This document shows positions 54,073 to 60,419 of a stretch of DNA of 64,000 nt, one piece after another. The DNA is taken from contig NZ_JAXIVS010000027.1 of NCBI RefSeq assembly GCF_034259325.1, positions 1 to 64,000 of the forward strand. Direction: 5' to 3'. The position numbers and the translations under genes were made by a program. Position 1 is the stretch's first letter. Every line of letters begins with the position of its first letter. The DNA is from Hyalangium ruber (GTDB lineage Bacteria; Myxococcota; Myxococcia; Myxococcales; Myxococcaceae). The notes beneath the pieces are model-generated. The model was not told where the DNA came from, searched no databases, and saw only the letters and a list, made by a program, of their open reading frames with translations.

Positions 54073-54210
54073 GAAGCGCCCGGCCGGAGAGGCCTTACAA
54101 GCCCAATGTTGGTTCGAATCCAACTTCCGCCACTTACGGCGGAATAGCCTAATGGTAAAGGCAATCGACTTCGACTCGATCAAACCATGGCTTCCCCACT
54201 CGGGCGTTTC
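54073..54210 (+). ncRNA. Permuted tRNA-like RNA, unit 1
   Basis: Frame elements: P1 GCGCCCG 54076-54082 pairs with CGGGCGT 54201-54207; P2 hairpin GGCC (54082-54085)-GGAGA-GGCC (54091-54094); P3 AAGCC 54099-54103 pairs with GGCTT 54189-54193. Inside lies a tRNA body in permuted order: T arm 54108-54124 (loop TTCGAAT), 3' acceptor strand TTCCGCC 54125-54131, discriminator-like A, loop CTTAC, 5' acceptor strand GGCGGAA 54138-54144 (perfect complement), U8/A9, D arm GCCT/AGGC 54147-54162 with a GG D-loop, and an anticodon arm ATCGA-CTTCGAC-TCGAT 54164-54180. The anticodon would be UCG (Arg) at 54171-54173. The chain break relative to a normal tRNA is in the variable region. The acceptor end is closed by a short loop, so no free CCA end exists before processing. 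Confidence 0.85.
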
Positions 54211-54232
54211 AAACTTTTCTTCTGACGAATTC

Positions 54233-54367
54233 GCGTCCGGCCGAAGAGGCCATACAAGCCCAAGGGATCTTGAGGTCGTCGGTTCGAATCCGGCCCTCCC
54301 GACCATATCGGGAGGTAGCTCAGTGGTAGAGCGCGAGACTAAAAAAAGGGCTTCTTCACTCGGGCGC
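54233..54367 (+). ncRNA. Permuted tRNA-like RNA, unit 2
   Basis: P1 GCGTCCG 54233-54239 pairs with CGGGCGC 54361-54367 (pairing kept although two positions differ from unit 1); P2 hairpin GGCC-GAAGA-GGCC 54239-54251; P3 AAGCCC 54256-54261 pairs with GGGCTT 54348-54353. Permuted tRNA body: TCTTG 54268-54272 (3' side of the anticodon stem), variable AGGTC, T stem GTCGG/CCGGC with TTCGAAT loop 54278-54294, 3' acceptor CCTCCCG 54295-54301, A and encoded CCA 54302-54305, TAT, 5' acceptor CGGGAGG 54309-54315 (perfect complement), U8/A9, D arm GCTC/GAGC 54318-54332, and CGAGA 54334-54338, which pairs with TCTTG. The chain break is in the anticodon loop, after C32-U33; it continues into seven A residues and P3. 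Confidence 0.85.
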
Positions 54368-54449
54368 AGCCTTCTTCTGTCCCCGTAGCAGCGGAAAGGG
54401 TCGCGCGCTGGGCCGTGTTTCGGGGAGACTTCCCGCTGGAGGGACTCCC

Positions 54450-56252
54450 ATGACCGCCCCGCGCAATCCGCCGCTACTCCCCGAGGCCCAGCTGGGCCCC
54501 GCCGAGAAGTTGCTCGATCTCGTCCTGAGCTCCTCGGCGCACCTGTGGCACAACCGCCCCGGCCTCAACGTTCGCAACGTCTGGCAGCCCGCGCCCCGTG
54601 GTCGTACCGCGGCGGTGTCCGCCAACGCCGTGCGCATTCCCCCCGGTCTCTTCGTCCCGGCCGCCGTGAACCTCTACCGGCGTCTGCTGGAGATCTACCA
54701 GCTCAACCAGGACCTGATGGGGCACTTCGCCTCGTATGCCCTCACCCAGACCGAGTGGCGGGACCTGAAGGTGTCGTGCGCCGCGCTGATGCTGGTGCAG
54801 AGCCGCTCCGGCCAGCCCGTGCGCGAGGAGGACGGCGCTGTGGCCTTCCTCGATGACGACTTCCGCGCCATCGGCGAGGCGATGCTGCTGCACTACGAGA
54901 AGAAGTCCACGCGCATGCTCACCCCCAAGGCCGTGCTGCGGGTGGCCGAGCTGCTGGAGACGCCCGAGATCGCCGCCCTCAACCGCAAGGCGGGCTTCGC
55001 CGACCCTGGCTCGAAGAAGCCGCCGCTCGGACGCTGGAAGCGCGCGGCCACCAAGTGGCTGGCGTTCCGCGAGAAGAACCCGGCCATGCTCGAGGGCCTG
55101 GTGAAGGCGGGCTTCAAGGAGACCATCAAGAAGATCGCTCGCAAGGCTGGCTACAAGCCCGAGTCGCAGGCGTTTTTCGAGATCCTCGGCTGGAAGCAGA
55201 AGCAGGCGGGTGGCGGTCACCGCAAGGTCGGGCTCACCGGGCTGAAGCTGGAGAAGCGCGAGCGCTTCGATGGTCTCTCCGAAGCGGAGATTTGCGAGGC
55301 CATCGAGACGCAGAAGCTCGGCTACAAGGAGGTGGTGGGTCGGCTGCCCAAGGATGTGGGGCTCACCCCCGCCATCATGGTGACGCTGCTGCCCTCGCTG
55401 TCGGACCGGGACCTGCGGCTGATGACGCCCACGCTGGAGGAGCTGGGGCTGATGGCCGAGCCCACCATCCGCGCGCGCTGGGAGAAGGCCGTGGTCGAGT
55501 CGACCGACCAGCGGGCCCTGAATGTGGCGAAGAACGTCCGCAACAAGGAGCTGCGCGAGAAGCTGGAGGAGGCGGCTGACAACGCCGCGCGCAAGGCCGT
55601 GGCCGAGGCGACGACCGAGGCGGACGTGCGCGTCATGTTCCTCATCGACAAGTCCGGCTCCATGGAGGGCGCCATCGAGCAGTCCAAGGAGGCGCTCACG
55701 CGCATCCTCGCGGGCTTCCCGCTCGAGAAGCTCCACATCGCCACCTTCGATACGGTGGGCACGGTGCTCAAGCCCAAGGCGGCCTCGCGCACCGCCGTGC
55801 AGCACATGCTCAAGGACATCAAGGCCAGCGGCGGCACCACGCATGGAGCGGCCGTGCGTGCGCTGCATCGGTCCGGCGTTGCCTTCCCTCAGGAGGCTCG
55901 GCTGGTGGTCATCGTCGTGGGCGACGAGGCCGGCGAGGCCGGTGACCAGCTCGCCCGCACCTTCCGCGAGTGCCACTACGCGGTATCGGCGATGGCGATG
56001 CTCGTCTCCGTCTCGTACGCGCGGGGCAGCACCGTGAAGACCGCCGCTCAGCAGCTCAAGGTTCCCTTCAGCGAAGTATCCGTGGACTCCTTCAATGACC
56101 CCTACCAGGTGACGCGCGTGCTCAAGGCCCTGGTGGATGCGCCCGTGGCCACCGCGGGCGCGGCCCAGTCTGGGTGGGTGGAGAAGGTGATGCGGACGCC
56201 CTTGCTCAAGCTCACCCCCACGGGCGCCGTGGCCAAGAGCGCGACCGCATAG
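54450..56252 (+). CDS. TROVE (Ro60)-like protein with C-terminal vWA domain
   Basis: 600 residues; ATG 54450 follows GGAGGG at 54438-54443. The C-terminal third is a vWA domain with an intact MIDAS: DKSGS (Asp400, Ser402, Ser404), then GGTTHGAAV and VVGDEAGEAG. The N-terminal 390 residues are helical, with repeat-like segments (KWLAFREKNPAMLEGLVKAGFKETIKKIARKAG; LSEAEICEAIETQKLGYKEVVGRLPKDVGLTPAIMVTLLPSLSDRDLRLMTPTLEELGLM) whose pattern recalls the TROVE ring of Ro60/Rsr. Those proteins bind small structured RNAs (Y RNAs, some tRNA-like) and misfolded RNAs through the ring. The two tRNA-like RNAs end about 80 bases upstream on the same strand, which makes them likely ligands. The vWA call is firm; the TROVE call is moderate. 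Confidence 0.7.
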   Translation: MTAPRNPPLLPEAQLGPAEKLLDLVLSSSAHLWHNRPGLNVRNVWQPAPRGRTAAVSANAVRIPPGLFVPAAVNLYRRLLEIYQLNQDLMGHFASYALTQTEWRDLKVSCAALMLVQSRSGQPVREEDGAVAFLDDDFRAIGEAMLLHYEKKSTRMLTPKAVLRVAELLETPEIAALNRKAGFADPGSKKPPLGRWKRAATKWLAFREKNPAMLEGLVKAGFKETIKKIARKAGYKPESQAFFEILGWKQKQAGGGHRKVGLTGLKLEKRERFDGLSEAEICEAIETQKLGYKEVVGRLPKDVGLTPAIMVTLLPSLSDRDLRLMTPTLEELGLMAEPTIRARWEKAVVESTDQRALNVAKNVRNKELREKLEEAADNAARKAVAEATTEADVRVMFLIDKSGSMEGAIEQSKEALTRILAGFPLEKLHIATFDTVGTVLKPKAASRTAVQHMLKDIKASGGTTHGAAVRALHRSGVAFPQEARLVVIVVGDEAGEAGDQLARTFRECHYAVSAMAMLVSVSYARGSTVKTAAQQLKVPFSEVSVDSFNDPYQVTRVLKALVDAPVATAGAAQSGWVEKVMRTPLLKLTPTGAVAKSATA

Positions 56253-56267
56253 GCGCAGGAGGCGGGC

Positions 56268-57284
56268 GTGGACTACCGGAAGTTCCTGGGCAAGGAGGAG
56301 GAGCGGGTGCTGCCGTATTTCGGCGGTGCCTTCCTCTACGCCGCGGACCGGCGCCTCCGGCTTGCCACCGAGCCCGAGGCTCCCGGCTGGTATCGGTTCC
56401 GAGTGAAGGGACGCGAGGCCACGGCGCTCGGGCCCTCGGAGCCCGAGGGGCTGGAGGCCCTGCCCACCGTGCGCGGACATCTCGTCGGCGAGCGGTTGGT
56501 GCGCGAGGGCTCCATCGCCGAGCGGCTCCACTTCCTCCCGGAGGAGGAACCGCCCCGGCTCACGCCCGCGCGCGCCCGGCGCTGGCACTCGGGAGAGCTG
56601 GTGTTCGAGATGCTCGACTTCGAGAGCGAGGCCGAGGAGGCCGCTCGGCGTGCGCTCGAAGAGGATGCGTCGCTCGCTCAGGTGAAGGGGGTTCCCGCCA
56701 CGCTGCGCTCGGCGTTCGCTTATGCGGTGCTGGAGGCCGCGTCGCGAAGGTTGGGGATTCCCGCCGCGCCTCGGGAGCTGCGGCCGCACCTGGGCAACGT
56801 CGCCGAGCAGGGGCGCGTCGAGGCGGAGCGCGCCCTTCGTGCCCTGGCCGCCGAGCGGATTCTGGCTGCTCGCGAGATGGAGGAGCTGAACCGGCGCCGG
56901 CAGGTTGCCGCTCTGGCTCAGCACGCAGCCCTGGCGCAGGAAGTCGCGGTGCAGGCGCGTGTCCAGGCAAGGCGTCAGGAACGGGGAGGGCGGCACCGGC
57001 GAGGGGAGGAGGATGCGATGGCTCGGGCCGAGCTGGCTCTAGAGGCTGCGGGTGCCCGGATGCGCAGCGTCCGCGTGCTCGGCAACGGCAACCTGGAGGT
57101 CATCTTCACCTTCATGGATGAACGCTTCATCTCCGTGGTGAATAGGGACACCCTCCAGGTGGTGGACTCCGGCATCTGCCTGGGGCACCCGCCCAGTGAC
57201 AATCTCGTCACGCTGGAGAGCCTGCCGTCGGTCATCAAGGAGGCGATCGATACCGACAGCCTCGTCATCCTCCGGCATGCGTGA
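56268..57284 (+). CDS. Unknown protein with C-terminal SGICLG motif (possible E2-like)
   Basis: 338 residues, GTG start set by AGGAGG at 56257-56262. No known family over most of its length. An alpha/beta N-terminal part (FGGAFLYAADRRLRLATEPEAPGWYRFRVKGREATALG) is followed by Arg/Ala/Glu-rich helices to about 260. The last 80 residues form a strand meander (LEVIFTFMDERFISVVNRDTLQVV) leading to DSGICLGHPP with Cys304, then a helix (LESLPSVIKEAI). The order meander, GxxCLG, helix is the order around the active Cys of ubiquitin-conjugating (E2) folds, so an E2-like domain is a possibility supported mainly by the E1 and JAB genes next door. It lies between the TROVE-like and JAB-like genes; its stop (57282-57284) falls before the JAB-like start. 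Confidence 0.5.
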   Translation: MDYRKFLGKEEERVLPYFGGAFLYAADRRLRLATEPEAPGWYRFRVKGREATALGPSEPEGLEALPTVRGHLVGERLVREGSIAERLHFLPEEEPPRLTPARARRWHSGELVFEMLDFESEAEEAARRALEEDASLAQVKGVPATLRSAFAYAVLEAASRRLGIPAAPRELRPHLGNVAEQGRVEAERALRALAAERILAAREMEELNRRRQVAALAQHAALAQEVAVQARVQARRQERGGRHRRGEEDAMARAELALEAAGARMRSVRVLGNGNLEVIFTFMDERFISVVNRDTLQVVDSGICLGHPPSDNLVTLESLPSVIKEAIDTDSLVILRHA

Positions 57285-57294
57285 GGCGCTCCCC

Positions 57295-57687
57295 ATGCAA
57301 CGCGAAGTGTGCTTCCTCATCGATGGCGAAGGGCGGCTGCTCTGGAGCGACGCGTCCTCGAGCCCTATCTCCCTTCCGGACTCGCGCGCGCGGTGGGAGG
57401 CCATCTGGCGCCATCGGGCGCAGCTCTCGGAGATCTCCCACAGCCATCCCATCGGGCCGCTGGCCTTCTCCCATGAGGACGAGACCACCATGGAGGCACT
57501 CATCGCCGCCCTGGGGTCCCGACCGCGCTTCTCCGTTGTCGCGCCCGACGGGATGCTCGTTCGCGACCGGGATGGCCAGGAGCTTCGCCCTCCCGAGGAG
57601 CCCTGGTGGACGGGCCTGCTCCGGCTCGCCTCCGGCATGACCGGAGATGGCGGATCTGTCAGTCTCCCCGAGGTGCCGCCTGGGTAG
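57295..57687 (+). CDS. JAB/JAMM (MPN)-like metalloprotease domain protein
   Basis: 130 residues from ATG 57295 (GAGG at 57283-57286); an ATG at 57277 overlapping the previous gene is an alternative. The JAMM zinc motif reads HSHPIGPLAFSHED (His-x-His, then Ser-x-x-Asp), with an upstream acidic position in CFLIDGEGRLLWSD. JAB enzymes cleave isopeptide or C-terminal amide bonds of ubiquitin-like modifiers; bacterial versions accompany E1-like enzymes or mature sulfur-carrier proteins. Its place between the SGICLG protein and an E1-like gene supports a modifier-processing role. Confidence 0.7.
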   Translation: MQREVCFLIDGEGRLLWSDASSSPISLPDSRARWEAIWRHRAQLSEISHSHPIGPLAFSHEDETTMEALIAALGSRPRFSVVAPDGMLVRDRDGQELRPPEEPWWTGLLRLASGMTGDGGSVSLPEVPPG

Positions 57688-57711
57688 ACCGGGTTGGCGG
57701 GAGGTACTCCT

Positions 57712-58290
57712 GTGCGCATCGTGTTCTGTGGCGTCGGCGCCCTGGGCTCCACCGCCGCCCTCTTCTGTCGCAATCTGGACGCTACCCTCTGCTTCGTGGA
57801 CTTCGACCGCGTCGAGTCCAAGAACGTGCTCGCCCAGGCCTACGTGAAGCAGTCCATCGGTCGGAACAAGGCCGAGGCCCTCAAGCTCCAGTTCCAGAAC
57901 TTCTTCGGCGTGAAGGCCGAGGCTTTTGGGGTTCGCCTCGGCACCGAGAACGTCGAGGCGCTCTGCGGCACCGCCGACCTGCTGGTGGACTGCTTCGACA
58001 ACAAGGCCAGCCGCGAGCTCCTCTCCGCGTTCGCCCGCAAGGCCGGCAAGCCGCTGGTCCATGCCGCCGTCTCTGGAGATGGCACCTTCGGCATCGTTCG
58101 CTGGGATGAGCGCTTCGTTCCGGATGCCGAGGACCAACCCGGGCAGGCCACCTGCGAGGGGGGCGAGCACCTGCCCCTCATTGGCCTGCTCGCGACGACG
58201 CTGGCCCGTGGCATCCAGGACTTCCTCAAGGCCGGTGTCCGGCGCGATGCCATGGTGAGCCTCAACGCCGTGACGCCTACCGCGGGGTGA
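57712..58290 (+). CDS. E1-like (ThiF/MoeB/UBA) adenylating enzyme
   Basis: 192 residues from GTG 57712 (GGGAGG at 57699-57704); a TTG start at 57694 is possible but lacks that site. The Rossmann ATP motif is RIVFCGVGALGSTAALFCRN, followed by CFVDFDRVESKNVLAQ (DxDxVexxN), IGRNKAEAL, and LLVDCFDNKASRELLSAFARKAGKPLVHAAVSG, all E1-family positions. A conserved-position Cys lies in ATCEGGEHLPLIG. E1s adenylate the C-terminal Gly of ubiquitin-like proteins and pass it to a Cys. It is short, like the bare ThiF domain. No beta-grasp modifier gene is visible in this window, so its substrate is unknown. The 3' end overlaps the antisense receiver gene by 14 bases. Confidence 0.82.
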   Translation: MRIVFCGVGALGSTAALFCRNLDATLCFVDFDRVESKNVLAQAYVKQSIGRNKAEALKLQFQNFFGVKAEAFGVRLGTENVEALCGTADLLVDCFDNKASRELLSAFARKAGKPLVHAAVSGDGTFGIVRWDERFVPDAEDQPGQATCEGGEHLPLIGLLATTLARGIQDFLKAGVRRDAMVSLNAVTPTAG

Positions 58291-58675
58291 CGGAAGAGGG
58301 GAGCCGGCCCGTGAGGGCCACCCAGAGCGCTCGGAGCACTGCCTCCAGCGCCGTGGGCGCCGAGGACTTCTCCACCAGCGCGATGCCCCTCGCGCTCCGC
58401 AACAGCTTTGGCGGTCGCGCCGTGTGGAGAACGCATGCCACCTTCGGGTGCTGCTTGAGCACCCGCTCCAGCAGGCTCAGCCCGTCCTCCTCCGGCAGGC
58501 CGTAGCCGCTGACGATGACCGAAGGCACCTGGGCCTCGATGAGGCCCTGTGCCTCCTCCGCGCTCCGCGCGAAGTGCTTGGGACCTGGCAGGTCCCTACT
58601 CGCCCGACGCATCGCCGCCAACCACATCGGGTCCTGATCCACGAAGAGAAACGAGGGAGTACCTGTCCAAGCCAT
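58277..58675 (-). CDS. Receiver-domain protein lacking the phosphoacceptor Asp
   Basis: 132 residues from ATG 58675 (GGAGG upstream); earlier starts at 58699 and 58762 lack support. The response-regulator receiver fold is evident: FLFVDQDP with the acidic pair, VIVSGYGLPEEDG at strand 3, VLHTARPP with the conserved Thr, and LVEKSSAP with the conserved Lys. At the phosphoacceptor position, four before the Pro of LPEEDG, there is Gly instead of Asp. It is therefore a pseudo-receiver that cannot be phosphorylated in the usual way, probably regulated by binding. No output domain. Its last bases overlap the E1-like gene on the opposite strand. Confidence 0.72.
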   Translation of the reverse strand: MAWTGTPSFLFVDQDPMWLAAMRRASRDLPGPKHFARSAEEAQGLIEAQVPSVIVSGYGLPEEDGLSLLERVLKQHPKVACVLHTARPPKLLRSARGIALVEKSSAPTALEAVLRALWVALTGRLPSSVTPR

Positions 58676-58805
58676 ACCGAAAACACCTCCATCGGTCATG
58701 TGACTCACCGGGTTCTTCAAAACCAAGCCTACCTGCCGAGTTCTTGGAAGCCAACCTTGCAAGTCATATCGACATAGGAAAACCCGGTGGGTTCACGAAT
58801 CGGAC

Positions 58806-59186
58806 ATGGAAAAGACCCTCGCATCCAGACTCGGTGGCGCGGCACGCCTCGCCCGACAGCGCCTCAACCTCACGCAGGCCGACGTCGCCGAGCGGATTGG
58901 CATCGCGAGCGAAGTCTACGGTCGCCTCGAGCGCGGCCACATGCTGCCCAGCATCCAGACCTTCCGCCGCCTCTGCGTCGTCCTCTCGATCTCCGCGGAT
59001 GAGGCGCTCGGCCTCAAGCCCGCCCAGGAGGTGAAGTGGGTCGCCGAGCCTCCTTCCGACTACGGCGAGCCCGCTGAGCTGCGCCGCCTCATGCGTCGCG
59101 CACGTCAGCTCGACCGCAGCTCCATCCGGCTGCTCAGCGTCCTCGCCGCCAACTTCCGCACCAGTCGCGGCGGCAACGGCGGCTGA
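58806..59186 (+). CDS. Xre-family transcriptional regulator
   Basis: 126 residues. The first 70 residues are an HTH_3 domain: LGGAARLARQRLNLTQADVAERIGIASEVYGRLERGHMLPSIQTFRRLCVVLSISADEALG. The rest is a short charged helix. It is divergent from the pseudo-receiver gene; the 130-base gap contains an inverted repeat (58707-58715 and 58782-58790) that could be its operator. Target genes are unknown; the receiver and the RNA/E1 locus are candidates. Confidence 0.85.
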   Translation: MEKTLASRLGGAARLARQRLNLTQADVAERIGIASEVYGRLERGHMLPSIQTFRRLCVVLSISADEALGLKPAQEVKWVAEPPSDYGEPAELRRLMRRARQLDRSSIRLLSVLAANFRTSRGGNGG

Positions 59187-59204
59187 GACCCCCCAGGTCT
59201 CGGC

Positions 59205-60419
59205 TCACGCGTCCGCTGGCGCTGGCTCCTCCACGAGCCTCGCCAGGCGCTCGCGTAGCCGTTTCGCGGACGGGAAGCCGTTGAAGAGCACGACCTGTGG
59301 GTGCGCCTCCAGCGCTTCCCGCTCCTCGCCCTTCGCCAGCGCTCGGTCCACCCCGAGCAGCAGGCCGTTGTCGGGTCTCGAGCGCAGCTCCGTGAGCCGC
59401 CGCGCCAGCGGCCCCGCGTGCCAGGCGTGGAAGAGTTCCAGCGCGACCTCGCGCCCTGTCTTCCGCTGACGGAAGGTGAGGTCCGGTACGCACAGCCCCG
59501 CCGCTCCCATGTGGCGCGGCAGCGGCGTGAGGTCCAGCTCCCACTCCGCGTCCTTGAAGCCCTCGGCCAGCGTGGCCACCTCGGCCGGAATGTGCCCCAG
59601 CGCCGCGGGCAGGGGAGACACCAGCGGGTCGCGGTGGTCCAGCATCAGCGCCGCTCGCTTTCGCGCGCTCGCCTCCACCTCGGCCACCAGCTCCCAGCGC
59701 TCCAGCACCGGCACCACCGAGAGGAAGCTGGCGAGCTGGAGGCCGTACTTCTTTTGCAGGGCGAGCAACGCTCCCGGGCCCTCGACTTCCAACGTCCAGT
59801 CCTCTCCGTCACGCCGCACCTCCGCCACCAGCCGGCAGAATTTCAGCCAGCGCAGCAGCTTGCGCACCCGCAGCAGCTCCGGGGCTCGGGCGCGGAGCGT
59901 GAGGCGCCTCGCTCCCATCAGCGGCCCTTGTGCGAGCGCCAGGTTGTAGCGGTCCAATAGCTCGGGGGCCGTGAGCGCTTCCCAGCCCAGGAGGCGGCGA
60001 TTGCCCGGGAGGTCCACGTAGAGCGCCTCGCGCACCTCGGGCAGGGACGCGGGGAGGGACTCCGCGAGCTTCGCTTCGTAGGCCTCCATCGTGGCGTCCG
60101 GGGGGAGCGCGCGCAGGACTCTGGCGGCGGTCTGGAAGCGTTCCCAGCGCGTCTCCGCTACGCCCTCGGCGGCTTCGTCGAACAGGGCCCGGTCCAGCAG
60201 CAGCTTCACCAGCCCTCGTGCGATCTTCGGACGGGAGAAGGCTCCGGCTCGCAGTGAGAGCGTCTCCTCCAGGTCATCGCGCCGCTCGCCCTTGCCTCCC
60301 TCCACCTCCGCGATCAGCTCCGTGGCCAGCGCCAGCAGCTCCGGGTCGTCCCGCTTGATGAAGGAGGGACGCAGGCGCCCTTCGCGGACTCGGAAGAGCA
60401 GGAGGTCGCGTGTCAGCAC
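59205..60419 (-). CDS. Bax1-like (DUF790) nuclease, XPB partner
   Basis: 404 residues, GTG start overlapping the end of the helicase gene by seven bases. The opening LLLFRVREGRLRPSFIKRDDPELLALATELI and the later LLDRYNLALAQGPLMGARRLTLRA, LLRWLKFCRLVAEV and WELDLTPLPRHMGAAGLCVPDLTFRQRKTGREVALELFHAWH match DUF790/Bax1. Bax1 is a structure-specific nuclease, with an Asp-Glu-type active site in the final segment (PDLTF..EVALELF), working with XPB helicase in archaeal nucleotide excision repair. The two-gene overlap preserves that pairing here. Confidence 0.85.
   Translation of the reverse strand: MLTRDLLLFRVREGRLRPSFIKRDDPELLALATELIAEVEGGKGERRDDLEETLSLRAGAFSRPKIARGLVKLLLDRALFDEAAEGVAETRWERFQTAARVLRALPPDATMEAYEAKLAESLPASLPEVREALYVDLPGNRRLLGWEALTAPELLDRYNLALAQGPLMGARRLTLRARAPELLRVRKLLRWLKFCRLVAEVRRDGEDWTLEVEGPGALLALQKKYGLQLASFLSVVPVLERWELVAEVEASARKRAALMLDHRDPLVSPLPAALGHIPAEVATLAEGFKDAEWELDLTPLPRHMGAAGLCVPDLTFRQRKTGREVALELFHAWHAGPLARRLTELRSRPDNGLLLGVDRALAKGEEREALEAHPQVVLFNGFPSAKRLRERLARLVEEPAPADA

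Noticed and set aside
54138-54305. An ordinary tRNA with an intron: 5' half in unit 1 and 3' half in unit 2
   Set aside because: The 5' acceptor GGCGGAA does not pair with the 3' acceptor CCTCCCG. Each strand pairs perfectly only with the partner in its own unit, in reversed order.
53910-54306. Minus-strand frames of 84 and 114 codons over the RNA region
   Set aside because: They contain the typical artefact peptides produced by translating tRNA sequence on the antisense strand, and there is no ribosome-binding site.
56174-57121. 315-codon plus frame overlapping the vWA end and the SGICLG gene
   Set aside because: Gly/Arg/Ala-rich shadow; the 56268 frame has a ribosome-binding site and protein-like composition.
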